Positions 19,695 to 32,243 are shown, counted from the stretch's first letter. The stretch is DNA of 64,000 nucleotides from Sphingomonas jejuensis (GCF_011927695.1 NZ_JAATJE010000002.1:420001-484000); one strand, 5' to 3'. Program-made: numbers and translations. Notes: generated by a model not told the origin, from the letters alone.

Positions 19695-20603
19695 ATGATC
19701 GCGGAGGAACCACCCTACGCGCCAGCATCCCGGCGCGCGCGCCGGTGGCCGATCGTGCTGCTGCTGGCGATTGCTCTCTTCCTGGCCGGCGTCGCGGCGG
19801 CCGTCTGGGCATTCCGCGACCCGGGCATGCGCGACCTGATCGCCGAAGAGCCCGAGAGCATGACCAACACCGCAGCCCCCATGCCGGTGGCGGCGGTGAC
19901 ACCACCCCCGATCGTCCCGACCGCAGATCCGGCGGCAACCGAGACCGCCGACGCGCTGGACGAACGCGTGGCGGCGCTGGAAGCACGCATCGATCAGGTC
20001 GGCCGGCGTGCGCAGAGCGCGGCGGGCGACGCGGCGCGTGCGGAAGGTCTGCTGGTCGCCTTCGCCGCCCGCCGCGCGCTCGATCGCGGTCTCGGCCTCG
20101 GCTACCTCGAAGGTCAGCTGAACGATCGCTTCGGAACCGCCCAGCCCCTGGCGGTGCGCACCGTGATCGCGGCCGCACGGGACCCGGTCACGATCGAGGA
20201 TCTCCAGCTTGATTTGGAGGAGATCGCTCCCGCGCTCGGCCGCGGCAGCGCGGACGAAGGCTGGTTCGACGGCGTGCGCCGGAACCTGTCGGAGCTGATC
20301 GTGATCCGCCGGGCAGGCACACCGTCGCCCCTTTCGTCCGAGCGGCTCCGCCGCGCGCGGCGGATGCTGGAGGGCGGCCGTGTCGATGCGGCGATGGCGG
20401 AGGTCGCGCGGATGCCGGGCCGCGACGGTGCCGCCGCCTGGCTGACCGACGCGCGGCGCTATGTCGCGGCGCGCCGGGCGCTGGACGTGCTGGAAACGGC
20501 TGCCCTGCTTGCGCAACAGCCGCAGCCGGGTGCGGCGGGCGTGACCCAGCCAGCCGTGACCGACGCGGATCAGCCTACGCCCGATGCGGCGGCGCGCCCG
20601 TAA
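19695..20603 (+). CDS. Mitofilin-like membrane protein downstream of hemD
   Basis: 302 residues: a short basic cytoplasmic N-terminus, one membrane helix at about residues 18-42, a Pro/Thr/Ala-rich linker, a predicted coiled coil near residues 90-125 (ALDERVAALEARIDQV) and a helical C-terminal domain. The layout matches the COG4223/mitofilin-related proteins encoded after hemCD in alphaproteobacteria, thought to be ancestors of the Mic60 membrane organiser. Any role in membrane folding here is inference. It follows hemD by 18 bases and is probably in the same operon. Confidence 0.72.
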   Translation: MIAEEPPYAPASRRARRWPIVLLLAIALFLAGVAAAVWAFRDPGMRDLIAEEPESMTNTAAPMPVAAVTPPPIVPTADPAATETADALDERVAALEARIDQVGRRAQSAAGDAARAEGLLVAFAARRALDRGLGLGYLEGQLNDRFGTAQPLAVRTVIAAARDPVTIEDLQLDLEEIAPALGRGSADEGWFDGVRRNLSELIVIRRAGTPSPLSSERLRRARRMLEGGRVDAAMAEVARMPGRDGAAAWLTDARRYVAARRALDVLETAALLAQQPQPGAAGVTQPAVTDADQPTPDAAARP

Positions 20604-20636
20604 TTTCCGATTAGTGAGGTCGCGGCCGATGGCGAC

Positions 20637-20711
<75 letters not shown>

Positions 20712-20886
20712 TCTGGCGTTGCGCGACCCTGGTGGGCCGGCGGGTGAGGTCGGGCTGATAACGGCAAGGATTGGGCACCGCAAGCCCCTTCGCATGCAAA
20801 GGCCGCCCGCGGCTCCGCGGGGGTTGGCATGGATGCGCGGTGCCCTCACATACGACAGTACGATCAAGGCAAGGTGGAGAGTGGCG

Positions 20887-21798
20887 GTGGCGACTTTGGG
20901 GATGAGCGCGGCGGACCGTGAGGCGATTGAGGCCTTTCGCCGCGACGTCGTCGAGCCGTCGATGACCAAGCTCGTGATCCTCGATTTCTGGGCGGAATGG
21001 TGCGGTCCGTGCAAGGCGCTGGGGCCGGTGCTCGACGCCGTGGCCGAACGCTATGCGGCACGCGGCGTGGTGCTGCGCAAGCTCGACGTCGACAAGGAGA
21101 AGATGATCGCGGCCCAGTTCCAGGTCCGGTCGATTCCGACAGTCTATGCCCTGTTCCAGGGTCAGCTGGTCGCGGACCTCACCAACTATCGCACGGAGGC
21201 GCAGCTCAGCCAGGCGCTGGACGAGATCCTGCGACAGCTGCCGGTCGAGGCGGGCGAGCCCGCCGACGCCGCGGCGGACGTCGCTCCGCTGATCGGGATG
21301 GGCGAGGAGGTGCTGGACAGCGGCGACGCCGAACGTGCGGCGTCGATCTTCACGCAGCTGTTCGACATGGCGCCCGACAACCCTGCCGTCATCGCGGGGC
21401 TGGCTCGCGCGCTCGTGGCGCTGGGCCGGATCGAGGACGCGGAGGCACTGATCGAGGCCCATGCCGCGGACAGCACCGACGCCGCCATCACCCGCGCGCG
21501 GACCGCCGTGTCGCTGGCGAAGGACGCGCAGCCCGCCGACGAGCTCGACGGATTGCGGGCGCAGGTCGCTGCCGACCCCGACGATCATCAGGCCCATATC
21601 GATCTGGCCGGCGGCCTGATGGCGGCGGGTGACCGCGACGGTGCCGCCGACCTGCTGCTCCGTTCGATCGCGCGCGACCGGGAGTGGAACGACGGCGCGG
21701 CCCGCCAGAAGCTGTTGCAGCTGATGCAGGTGGTCGGCCTGGAAGATCCGTGGGCGTCGGCGACCCGCCGGCGGCTGTCGGCGCTGCTGTTCGGCTGA
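20887..21798 (+). CDS. Thioredoxin-TPR co-chaperone (CnoX/YbbN-like)
   Basis: 303 residues: an N-terminal thioredoxin fold with an intact WCGPC active site near residue 38, then a C-terminal helical repeat region with TPR-like pairs. In E. coli CnoX holds oxidation-damaged proteins for GroEL/DnaK; unlike E. coli's SxxC, both Cys are kept here, as in Caulobacter-type members, so redox activity is plausible. The start is chosen as GTG at 20887, eight bases after AGGTGGAGA. GTG 20881 and ATG 20902 are alternatives. Confidence 0.88.
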   Translation: MATLGMSAADREAIEAFRRDVVEPSMTKLVILDFWAEWCGPCKALGPVLDAVAERYAARGVVLRKLDVDKEKMIAAQFQVRSIPTVYALFQGQLVADLTNYRTEAQLSQALDEILRQLPVEAGEPADAAADVAPLIGMGEEVLDSGDAERAASIFTQLFDMAPDNPAVIAGLARALVALGRIEDAEALIEAHAADSTDAAITRARTAVSLAKDAQPADELDGLRAQVAADPDDHQAHIDLAGGLMAAGDRDGAADLLLRSIARDREWNDGAARQKLLQLMQVVGLEDPWASATRRRLSALLFG

Positions 21799-21801
21799 TC
21801 C

Positions 21802-22416
21802 GTGCGCTCCACGTCCCGCCTGTCGATCTTCCCGCTTGGGGGCGCGCTGCTATTCCCGGGCATGCAGCTGCCGCTCCACATCTTCGAACCGCGTTATCGC
21901 GCGCTGGTGAGCGATGCCATGGCGCGCGATCGCAGGATCGGGATGGTGCAGCCGCGCGGCGATGGCGATCCGCCGCCGCTGTTCGATGTCGGTTGCGTGG
22001 GGCGCATCGCCCATGTCGAGGCGCTGGACGACGGCCGTTACAACATCCTGCTGGAAGGCGTGGCGCGGTTCCGCATCGTCTCGGAACTGGATGTGGCAAC
22101 GCCCTTCCGGCAGGTCGAGGCGACCATCGAGGAGGCAGCCCCCGACGAGAGTCTGGCGGCCGTCCAGCGTGCGGCGCTGGAGAGCGAGTCGCGCCGGTTC
22201 GCCGAGGCGCATGGCTATGCGGTGGACTGGAGCGCGGTCAGTCGTCTCGACGACATGTCGCTGGTCAATGGCATCGCGCAGATCGCCCCGTTCGACGTCG
22301 CGGCCAAGCAGGCATTGCTTGAGGTGGACGGCATCGCGGCGCGGAGCGAGCTGATCATCCAGCTGATGCAGTTCTTTGGCCGGCATGACGGCGAGAACCG
22401 CGTGACGCTGCAATGA
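21802..22416 (+). CDS. Lon N-terminal (substrate-binding) domain protein
   Basis: A 204-residue stand-alone LON domain: [20 protein letters not shown] at the start and an [11 protein letters not shown] core. It has no ATPase or protease domain, so it is not a Lon protease. Such proteins are conserved in alphaproteobacteria with unknown function, and substrate recognition or an adaptor role is inference. GTG start three bases after the CnoX-like stop, and ATGA overlap with the next gene: a three-gene operon. Confidence 0.88.
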   Translation: MRSTSRLSIFPLGGALLFPGMQLPLHIFEPRYRALVSDAMARDRRIGMVQPRGDGDPPPLFDVGCVGRIAHVEALDDGRYNILLEGVARFRIVSELDVATPFRQVEATIEEAAPDESLAAVQRAALESESRRFAEAHGYAVDWSAVSRLDDMSLVNGIAQIAPFDVAAKQALLEVDGIAARSELIIQLMQFFGRHDGENRVTLQ

Positions 22417-22577
22417 GCCTGCCCGACGAGATGGTGGCGCGGCTCGTGTGCCCGGTGACACGCGCTCCGCTCAGACGCGACGGCGAGTGGCTGGTGTCGG
22501 ACGCGGCGGGATTGGCCTTCCCGATCGTCCGCGGCGTACCCCGGCTTGTGCCGGAGCAGGCACGCCCGACAGCCTAG
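22413..22577 (+). CDS. Trm112/YcaR-like small protein
   Basis: A 54-residue protein of the UPF0434/Trm112 type: [14 protein letters not shown], then a short beta unit and [13 protein letters not shown]. Canonical zinc-binding members carry CPxC plus a second Cys; here only one Cys remains (CPVT), so zinc binding is doubtful. In eukaryotes Trm112 activates methyltransferases. It overlaps the Lon-domain gene, and its TAG shares CTAG with the stop of the convergent methyltransferase gene. Confidence 0.85.
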   Translation: MSLPDEMVARLVCPVTRAPLRRDGEWLVSDAAGLAFPIVRGVPRLVPEQARPTA

Positions 22578-23449
22578 CCGTCGTTCGACCAGCGCGCGAA
22601 GATGGCGGTGGGAAGGAGGAGGCCGCGTGCCTCTTCCCGCACGGTCAGTTCGCCCGCCTCGACCCGCCCCGGCAGGTCCGCGAACAGCTGGCGCATCAGC
22701 TCGCCGATCGCCAGCGCCGACATGCGCACCGCGTAGACGGTGAGGAAGCAGAAGCGCGATTGCTGGTCGATGAGCGCGCGAACGTCGGCGAGCAGCGGCG
22801 CCAGATCCTGTTCCAGCCGCCATGTTTCCCCTGTGGGACCACGGCCGAACTTTGGCGGGTCGAGCAGGATGCCGTCATACCGCCGTCCGCGCCGACGCTC
22901 CCGCGCGACGAACTTGCCGGCATCGTCGACAAGCCAGCGGACCGGGCGATCGTCGAGGCCCGACAGCCGGGCATTGGAACGGGCGGTATCGACCGATTTC
23001 TTCGATGCATCGACATGCACCACCTCGGCACCCGCCGCCGCCATCGAAAGCGTGCCCACGCCCGTGTAGCCGAACAGGTTCATCAGCTGCGGCCGTTCGG
23101 CGCCTGCGACACGCTCCCGCATCCAAGACCAGACAGGTGCCATGTCCGGAAAGAAACCCAGGTGGCGAAACGGCGTGCACTGCGCGGTGAAGCGGACGTC
23201 CTCCCAGGCAAGGGGCCACCCGTCGCGGGGGACCGGGCGGTCGAAACGCCACCGGCCGCCGCCATCCTCATCGGGACCCGGTACGAACTCGGCATCTGCC
23301 GCCCACTCGGCGTCGGCGGGCGCCCACAGCGCCTGCGGATCGGGACGAACGAATCTGTAGCCGCCATAGCGCTCCAGCTTTCGCCCGCCGCCCGAATCGA
23401 CCAGCCCGTAGTCGCCCCAGGCCTCCCCCGTCATCGTCACGAGCGTCAT
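22574..23449 (-). CDS. Class I SAM-dependent methyltransferase (RlmI/RlmK-like)
   Basis: 291 residues. SAM-binding motif I is [20 protein letters not shown], followed by [14 protein letters not shown] and the catalytic-loop motif [11 protein letters not shown]. This pattern belongs to the RlmI/RlmL family of 23S rRNA (cytosine/guanine) methyltransferases, but the PUA domain of RlmI is absent, so the target is uncertain. Its ATG overlaps the thrC stop by four bases, making it the last gene of the cox operon. Confidence 0.85.
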   Translation of the reverse strand: MTLVTMTGEAWGDYGLVDSGGGRKLERYGGYRFVRPDPQALWAPADAEWAADAEFVPGPDEDGGGRWRFDRPVPRDGWPLAWEDVRFTAQCTPFRHLGFFPDMAPVWSWMRERVAGAERPQLMNLFGYTGVGTLSMAAAGAEVVHVDASKKSVDTARSNARLSGLDDRPVRWLVDDAGKFVARERRRGRRYDGILLDPPKFGRGPTGETWRLEQDLAPLLADVRALIDQQSRFCFLTVYAVRMSALAIGELMRQLFADLPGRVEAGELTVREEARGLLLPTAIFARWSNDG

Positions 23450-24849
23450 GCGGCGGGGGTCGCGTGCTCGCGCAGATAGCGGGTGAGCGCATCATAGGTG
23501 CCGGGGATGGCGGTGCAGCGTTCCTCACGCGCGAACAGGTCGCCGACGCGCGGGGGCAGGCCCGGTCGGTTGCCGGAGGCGCGCTCCACCGCGTCCCGGA
23601 ATTTGGCGGGGTGAGCGGTCGCCAGCGTGACGATCGGGATGGCGGGGTCGAGATCGATCCGCTGGGCGGCGGACAGGCCGATCGCCGTATGCGGATCGAT
23701 CAGCTGACCGGACCGCTCGTGCGCCCAGCGCAGCGCCATCGCCATCTCGTCGCCGTCGACCCGCACGCTGGCGAACCGCCGCGCGATCCCGCCACGCTGC
23801 TCCGGCGTCAGCCCGACGCGTCCGGCGGCGGCGAAATCCGCCATTTGATCGGACAGGGCGGTGCCGTTGCGGCCGCCTTCCTCGAACAGCAGCCGCTCGA
23901 AATTCGAGGAGACGGCGATGTCCATCGACGGGGTGGCCGTCTCCACGACACCCGCCGGCGCATAGTCGCCGGTCTCCAGCGCACGGTGCAGGACATCGTT
24001 GACGTTGGTGGCAACGACGAGGCGGGCGATCGGCAGCCCCATGCGCGCGGCCACATAGCCTGCGAACACGTCGCCGAAGTTGCCGGTCGGCACGGAAAAG
24101 GCGACGGGACGATGCGGCGCGCCGAGCCGCACGGCTGCGTAGAAATAATAGACGACCTGCGCCAGCAGCCGCGCCCAGTTGATCGAGTTGACCGCCGTCA
24201 GCGCATAGCGCCCGGCGATGTCGGGATCGCCGAACATGCGCTTCACCAGCGCCTGCGCGGTGTCGAAGTCGCCTTCGATCGCCAGGTTGTGGACGTTGGG
24301 CGCCAGCACCGTCGTCATCTGGCGGCGCTGCACGTCCGACACACGGCCGCGCGGGTGGAGCATGAAGATGTCGAGCCGATCGATGCCGGCAAGTCCATGG
24401 ATGGCGGCGGAGCCGGTATCGCCCGACGTCGCGCCGATCACCGTCAGGTGACGATCGCTGCCGGCGAGAAAGCGTTCGAGAAGAAGCCCGAGCAGCTGGA
24501 GCGCCACATCCTTGAAGGCGAGCGTGGGGCCGTGGAACAGTTCGAGGAGCCAGTGCCGGCCGTCCAGCTGGATCAGCGGGGTGACGGCGGCATGATCGAA
24601 CCGGCCGTAGGCGGTGCGGCACAGCGCGAGCAGGTCGGCCGCCGGCACCGCGTCGCCGACGAAGGGCTGCATGATGCGCTGGGCGGTTGCGGCATAGTCG
24701 AGGCCGGCAAGCGCCGCGATGTCCTCGCCGGTGAGATGCGGCAGGCGGTCCGGCAGGTAGAGGCCACCGTCCGGCGCGAGCCCCGCCATGGTTGCCGCGC
24801 GGAAATCGACGGGCGGCGCCGCACCGCGCGTGCTGATGTAGCGGATCAT
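23446..24849 (-). CDS. thrC: Threonine synthase
   Basis: Converts O-phosphohomoserine to threonine with PLP. 467 residues beginning MIRYISTRG. The PLP Lys is K113 in LAFKDVALQ, with GATSGDTGSAAIHG for phosphate binding and FSVPTGNFGDVFAGY. This is the longer, fungal/E. coli-type ThrC. It overlaps both neighbours by four bases (surf1 upstream, methyltransferase downstream), so its expression is tied to the cytochrome oxidase operon. Confidence 0.97.
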   Translation of the reverse strand: MIRYISTRGAAPPVDFRAATMAGLAPDGGLYLPDRLPHLTGEDIAALAGLDYAATAQRIMQPFVGDAVPAADLLALCRTAYGRFDHAAVTPLIQLDGRHWLLELFHGPTLAFKDVALQLLGLLLERFLAGSDRHLTVIGATSGDTGSAAIHGLAGIDRLDIFMLHPRGRVSDVQRRQMTTVLAPNVHNLAIEGDFDTAQALVKRMFGDPDIAGRYALTAVNSINWARLLAQVVYYFYAAVRLGAPHRPVAFSVPTGNFGDVFAGYVAARMGLPIARLVVATNVNDVLHRALETGDYAPAGVVETATPSMDIAVSSNFERLLFEEGGRNGTALSDQMADFAAAGRVGLTPEQRGGIARRFASVRVDGDEMAMALRWAHERSGQLIDPHTAIGLSAAQRIDLDPAIPIVTLATAHPAKFRDAVERASGNRPGLPPRVGDLFAREERCTAIPGTYDALTRYLREHATPAA

Positions 24850-25457
24850 CGCGAGCGCCGGGCCCGGCTGCGTAGTGCCACGACGTAGACCACCAGCGCG
24901 ATCGCCGCGAAGGCGAACCATTGCACCGCATAGGCCCGGTGGTTGTTCGGGATGCTGTCGATGTCGGGCGGCGCCGCCGGCATCAGCCCGGCCGGGGCGT
25001 CGTCGGCGACGAGGCGGATGAGGCTGCGGCTGTCCGGGGCGATCGTGCCGGTCACGCGGCCGCCGGCCCACGCCGGGTTCGCATCGTCCCGGGACCATCC
25101 GACCACCACCTGGGCGCCCGGCCCTTCGGCGCCGGTGCGGCAGGACGCGACATGGATCCAACCGGACTCGCCGGCGCGATTGCGACCGCTGGTGGCGCGC
25201 CACCCGGCGACCGAAAGGCAGGTCACGGCCGACCGCCGGAACAGTGGGAGCGCGTCGGCGACGGGCGGAGCGGGATAGGCGACCGCCGGCTGATGGGCTG
25301 CGGCGGCAAGCTCCCGCAGCACGGCATCCTTCCACTCGGCGCGGCGAAGCTGCCACACGCCAAGCCCGATCATGGTGACCACCGCCGCCAGGACGATGAT
25401 CGTGGCCAACAGGGGCGGCCGGCCGGTTCGCCCGGTGTCAGGCGTGCCGTCGGCCAT
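24846..25457 (-). CDS. SURF1 family cytochrome oxidase assembly protein
   Basis: 203 residues with two membrane helices, one near the N-terminus (LLATIIVLAAVVTMIGLGVW) and one near the C-terminus (AVQWFAFAAIALVVYVV). They flank a periplasmic loop with the family motifs LGVWQLRRAEWK and NNHRAYAVQWF. SURF1 helps insert haem a into subunit I. The start at 25457 leaves four bases after the cox3 stop; an in-frame ATG at 25490 inside cox3 is possible. Confidence 0.93.
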   Translation of the reverse strand: MADGTPDTGRTGRPPLLATIIVLAAVVTMIGLGVWQLRRAEWKDAVLRELAAAAHQPAVAYPAPPVADALPLFRRSAVTCLSVAGWRATSGRNRAGESGWIHVASCRTGAEGPGAQVVVGWSRDDANPAWAGGRVTGTIAPDSRSLIRLVADDAPAGLMPAAPPDIDSIPNNHRAYAVQWFAFAAIALVVYVVALRSRARRSR

Positions 25458-25461
25458 CCGG

Positions 25462-26280
25462 TCAGCCGTGAACCGCGGCGCCCCAGCCACCCCAGACGTA
25501 GATCGTCAGGAAGAGGAACAGCCAGACCACGTCCACGAAGTGCCAGTACCAGGCGGCCGCCTCGAACCCGAAATGCTGCCGCGGGGTGAAGTCGCCGCGA
25601 TAGGTGCGCACCAGGCAGACGATCAGGAAGATCGTGCCGACCAGGACGTGGAAGCCGTGGAAGCCGGTCGCCATGAAGAAGATCGAGCCATAGTTGAGCC
25701 CGGAGAAGGCGAACGGCGCATGGGCGTATTCATAGGCCTGGATGGCGCTGAACAGGATGCCGAGGCCGATCGTCAGCCACAGGCCGTTCTTCAGGCTCGC
25801 CCGGTCGTTGTGCAACAGCGCATGGTGCGCCCAGGTGATCGTGGTGCCCGAGCACAGCAGGATCAGCGTGTTGAGAAGGGGCAGCCCGAACGCGTCGATC
25901 ACCTCGACACCGGCCGGCGGCCAGACCCCGCCGACTGCCTCGGCATCGGAGGGGAACAGCGCGAAGTTGAACCAAGCCCAGAACCAGCCAACGAAGAACA
26001 TCACCTCGGACGCGATGAACAGGATCATTCCGTAGCGCAGGTGCAGCTGGACGACCGGCGTATGATCGCCGCGGTTGGCTTCCCGCACCACGTCCGCCCA
26101 CCAACTGTAGAAGGTGAACAGGACGGCTGCGAGGCCGACGCCGAACACGGCCGCGCCATAGGGCGCATCGTGCATCCACATGATGCCGCCCGCCGCCATC
26201 GCCAGCGCCGAGAACGAACCCACGATGGGCCACGGGCTGGGCGGAAGGATGTGGTAATCGTGGTTCTTGGCGGACGCCAT
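25462..26280 (-). CDS. ctaE: Cytochrome c oxidase subunit III
   Basis: A 272-residue seven-helix subunit. Typical motifs: HDYHILPPSPWP at the start, GMILFIASEVMFFVGWFWA, NTLILLCSGTTITWAHHA, GFHGFHVLVGTIFL, and the C-terminal WYWHFVDVVWLFLF. It is part of the aa3 oxidase in the inner membrane. The ATG follows ctaG by 32 bases. Confidence 0.97.
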   Translation of the reverse strand: MASAKNHDYHILPPSPWPIVGSFSALAMAAGGIMWMHDAPYGAAVFGVGLAAVLFTFYSWWADVVREANRGDHTPVVQLHLRYGMILFIASEVMFFVGWFWAWFNFALFPSDAEAVGGVWPPAGVEVIDAFGLPLLNTLILLCSGTTITWAHHALLHNDRASLKNGLWLTIGLGILFSAIQAYEYAHAPFAFSGLNYGSIFFMATGFHGFHVLVGTIFLIVCLVRTYRGDFTPRQHFGFEAAAWYWHFVDVVWLFLFLTIYVWGGWGAAVHG

Positions 26281-26312
26281 CGTGTCAGGCCCTTGTCTAT
26301 CTCGGTCTTGCT

Positions 26313-26879
26313 CTAGCCACCGGTTCCGGCACGGTCCACCGGGAAGAAGGTGTAGCTGAGCGTGATTTCCTGGATGTCGCGCGCGTCCGGGTCCTCCAGG
26401 ATCGCGGGATCGACATAATAGAGCACCGGCATGCGCACGCGCTGGCCGGGTTCCAGCCGCTGCTCGGTGAAGCAGAAGCACTGGATCTTGGTAAAATATT
26501 TGCCCGCCTGGCTCGGCGTGACGTTGAAGGTCGCGGTGCCCGTGACCGGCACCGTTCCCTTGTTCTCGGCGATGAACACCTGCATGTCGCGCGCTCCAAC
26601 CGTCACCCGGTCGCGGTTCTGTTCCGGGTGGAACGACCAGGGGAGCGCCGGCGACGTGTTCGCGTCGAAACGGATGGAGAGCACATTGCCGGCGACCGGG
26701 TGGGCCCGTTCCGCGACAACGGCGGGATCGACGCGCATGGTGGTGCCGCCCCAGCCCGTCACCTGGCAGAACATACGGTAGAGCGGGACGCTGGCGTAGC
26801 CGAGGGCGAGCATGCCGAGCGCAGCCACCAAGGCCATCAGGGCCGCCCGCCGGTTCCGATCCTGAAGCGTCGCCGCCAT
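26313..26879 (-). CDS. ctaG: Cytochrome c oxidase assembly protein CtaG/Cox11
   Basis: Delivers copper to the CuB site of subunit I. 188 residues: one N-terminal membrane helix (residues 12-32, running into YASVPLYRMFCQVTG) and a periplasmic immunoglobulin-like domain with the copper ligand motif CFCF in KIQCFCFTEQ and the final SYTFF. The start overlaps the stop of the 42-residue gene by one base. Confidence 0.96.
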   Translation of the reverse strand: MAATLQDRNRRAALMALVAALGMLALGYASVPLYRMFCQVTGWGGTTMRVDPAVVAERAHPVAGNVLSIRFDANTSPALPWSFHPEQNRDRVTVGARDMQVFIAENKGTVPVTGTATFNVTPSQAGKYFTKIQCFCFTEQRLEPGQRVRMPVLYYVDPAILEDPDARDIQEITLSYTFFPVDRAGTGG

Positions 26880-27007
26880 CAGCGCAGACCCAGCTTTGCA
26901 ATCGTAATGAGGAAGAAGAGGATGGCGAGCGCGCCTAGCACGATCCCCATCACGGTCGCCCGCGATCGCTGCCGCGCGCGGAACAGGTCCTGATCGTCCG
27001 GCGTCAT
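26879..27007 (-). CDS. Small single-helix membrane protein of the cox operon (CoxF-like)
   Basis: A 42-residue protein: a charged N-terminus ([16 protein letters not shown]) and one hydrophobic segment ([19 protein letters not shown]) ending in KLGLR. It lies between ctaB and ctaG, exactly where alphaproteobacterial cox operons carry a tiny poorly named gene. Its ATG overlaps the ctaB stop (ATGA) and its TGA overlaps the ctaG start (TGATG). The tight coupling and retained membrane topology argue it is real. A role in oxidase assembly is inferred from position. Confidence 0.85.
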   Translation of the reverse strand: MTPDDQDLFRARQRSRATVMGIVLGALAILFFLITIAKLGLR

Positions 27008-27929
27008 GCCAGCAGCAGCCGGTCGGCGACGACGGCCCCGAACAGAGCGAACAGGTAGAGGATCGAGTAGCGGAACAGCGCCCGTTCCGGCGCCATCCGG
27101 GTCGGATCCGTCTCCGTCGAGCGCGAGACGCGCCAGGCGAGGAGAAGGAACGGGACGGTGAGCGCCACGGCAGCCGCCGCGTAGAGCCAGCCGGCAAGGT
27201 CGAACAGCGCAGGCGCGATCACCACCGCCGCCATCACGATGCTGTAGAACAGGATCTGGCGGCGCGTCTCTAGCTCACCCGCCACGACCGGAAGCATGGG
27301 CACGCCGGCCGCCGCGTAGTCGGGCCGCACGAACAGCGCGAGCGCCCAGAAATGCGGCGGCGTCCACATGAAGACGAGCCCGAACAGAACGAGCGGAAGC
27401 GCCCCGACCTGACCGGTCGCCGCGGCCCAGCCGATCAGCGCCGGAAACGCACCGGCGGCGCCGCCGATGACGATGTTCTGCGCCGTGCGCCGCTTCAGCC
27501 AGACGGTGTAGACCAGCACGTAGAAGAGGATCGACACCAGCAGGATCGCCGCTGCCAGCCAGTTGAGCGCGACGCCCATCAGCAGCACGGAAAAGGCGCC
27601 CAGCGCCACGCCGAAATGCAGCGCATCCTGCCGCGCCATGCGGCCGGCGGGAAGCGGGCGCCTGGCCGTGCGCTTCATCAGCGCGTCGATATCGGCCTCG
27701 TACCACTGGTTGAGCGCGGCTGCCGCACCGGCGCCGAGCGCGATACACAGGATTGCGGTGAAGCCGAGCACGGGGTGCACCGGCACCCGCGCCGCGAGCA
27801 GCCCGCACAGGCCGGTGAAGACGACCAGCGTCATCACCCGCGGCTTGGTCAGCGCGACGAAGTCACGCCAATCGGCGGACAGCTGTGTGCTGCCCGCCGG
27901 ACTGGTTGCCGGATGTGTCGTGGACGCCA

Positions 27930-27930
<1 letters not shown>
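27004..27930 (-). CDS. ctaB: Protohaem IX farnesyltransferase
   Basis: Makes haem o, the precursor of haem a for the oxidase. 308 residues, a UbiA-superfamily membrane enzyme. Prenyl-diphosphate motif [15 protein letters not shown] (Asp-rich) and the second motif region near [26 protein letters not shown] is the classical N-terminus. The start is the ATG giving MASTTHPA, overlapping the ctaD stop by one base. Confidence 0.97.
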
Positions 27931-30762
<2,832 letters not shown>

Positions 30763-30837
30763 AGTCGTCCCGATCATTCCACTCGGTTCGCGGCAAAGCG
30801 GTCGGCACCGACGCCGAACGGGCCTGCGATTCAAGGC

Positions 30838-30866
30838 CCTATATGCCCGGCTGCTCCCGCCCTCAA
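30838..30866 (-). promoter_or_regulatory. Candidate sigma70 promoter of the cox operon
   Basis: Read on the minus strand: TTGAGG (-35), 17-base spacer, TATAGG (-10), placing a start site about 70 bases before the ctaC ATG. Each hexamer matches the consensus at four of six positions. It is the only good candidate in the 143-base ctaC/pyrE divergent region on this strand. Confidence 0.45.
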
Positions 30867-30905
30867 GCTTGTCAGCGGAGATTTTGCTGGCATAGCGGCC
30901 GAACC

Positions 30906-31490
30906 ATGGACCGCGACGCCATCCTGAACGAATTCCGCGCCGCCGGCGCGCTCCTGGAAGGGCACTTCATCCTGTCCTCCGGCCGGCACAGTCCGGTGTT
31001 CCTCCAGAAGATGCTGGTGTTCCAGGACCCCCGCCGCACGGAGCGGCTTTGCCGCGCGCTGGCGGACCGCATCACCGACCGGTTCGGTGCCGTCGACGTG
31101 ATCGTCTCCCCGGCGATGGGCGGCATCATCCCCGGATATGAGACCGCCCGCGCGCTGGGCTGCCGCGCGATCTTCGTGGAGCGCGAAGAGGGCGAGTTCC
31201 GGCTGCGGCGCAACTTCTCCATCGCGCCGGGCGAGCGGGTCGTGATGGTGGAGGACATGGTGACCACCGGCCTTTCCTCGCGGGAGTGCATCGCCGCCAT
31301 CCGCCGCCATCCGGGCGATCTGCTGGGGGCGGCCTGCCTGATCGACCGCTCGGGCGGCCGGGCGGACATCGGCGTTCCGCTGGTGCCGCTCACCACGCTC
31401 GACATCCCAGACTACGCAGCGGATGCGCTCCCTGCCGAGTTGGCGGCGATGCCGGCGGTGAAACCCGGCAGCCGCGATCTCGCCCGGTGA
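30906..31490 (+). CDS. pyrE: Orotate phosphoribosyltransferase
   Basis: Forms OMP in pyrimidine synthesis. 194 residues from [10 protein letters not shown]. The PRPP-binding motif is [14 protein letters not shown], with ILSSGRHS and [10 protein letters not shown] also present. There is no recognisable Shine-Dalgarno before the ATG, and a weak promoter-like pair (TTGTCA 30869, CATAGC 30891) would place transcription almost at the start codon. It opens the pyrE-pdxJ-acpS-lepB cluster; pdxJ overlaps by four bases. Confidence 0.96.
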   Translation: MDRDAILNEFRAAGALLEGHFILSSGRHSPVFLQKMLVFQDPRRTERLCRALADRITDRFGAVDVIVSPAMGGIIPGYETARALGCRAIFVEREEGEFRLRRNFSIAPGERVVMVEDMVTTGLSSRECIAAIRRHPGDLLGAACLIDRSGGRADIGVPLVPLTTLDIPDYAADALPAELAAMPAVKPGSRDLAR

Positions 31491-32206
31491 TCCGGCTCGG
31501 CGTCAACATCGATCATGTGGCGACCGTCAGGAACGCGCGCGGCGCGGGCTATCCCGATCCCGTGCGCGCCGCGCGGCTTGCCGCCGATGCGGGCGCGGAC
31601 GGCATCACCGCGCACCTGCGGGAGGACCGCCGCCACATCACCGATGACGACATCGCGCGGCTTTCCGCCGAGCTGACGGTCCCGCTGAACCTCGAAATGG
31701 CGGCCACGGACGAGATGCTGGCGATTGCGCTGCGCCATCGGCCGCACGCCGCCTGCATCGTTCCCGAAAAGCGCGAGGAGCGGACCACGGAGGGCGGGCT
31801 GGATGCCGCCGGGCAGCGCGCGCACCTGGCGCCGATGGCGGCGGCTCTGGCGGAGGCCGGCATCCGGCTGTCGCTGTTCATCGAACCGGACGCGCGCCAG
31901 ATCGAAGCGGCGTTGCAGCTGGGTGCGCCCGTGGTCGAGCTGCACACCGGTCGCTATGCCGAGCTGGAAGGAGACGCCAAGGTGGAGGAGCTGCGGCGGT
32001 TGTCCGATGCGGCGGCGCTTGCCGCCAAGAACGGCATCGAGGTCCATGCCGGCCATGGCCTCACCTTCGACAATGTGCAGCCGGTGGCGGCGATCCCGCA
32101 GGTGCGTGAGCTCAACATCGGCCACTTCCTGGTGGGGGAAGCGCTGTTCGACGGCCTGGCTCCCGTTGTCCGCCGGATGAAGGCTCTGATGGACGACGCC
32201 CGGTGA
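31487..32206 (+). CDS. pdxJ: Pyridoxine 5'-phosphate synthase
   Basis: Condenses 3-amino-1-hydroxyacetone phosphate with DXP to PNP. 239 residues with [16 protein letters not shown] at the start, [24 protein letters not shown] and [13 protein letters not shown] start overlapping the pyrE stop (GTGA). Followed by acpS after 37 bases. Confidence 0.96.
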   Translation: MIRLGVNIDHVATVRNARGAGYPDPVRAARLAADAGADGITAHLREDRRHITDDDIARLSAELTVPLNLEMAATDEMLAIALRHRPHAACIVPEKREERTTEGGLDAAGQRAHLAPMAAALAEAGIRLSLFIEPDARQIEAALQLGAPVVELHTGRYAELEGDAKVEELRRLSDAAALAAKNGIEVHAGHGLTFDNVQPVAAIPQVRELNIGHFLVGEALFDGLAPVVRRMKALMDDAR

Positions 32207-32243
32207 GGACGCCGCGGGCGCTCGTTCCTTGGATGGATGCGGC

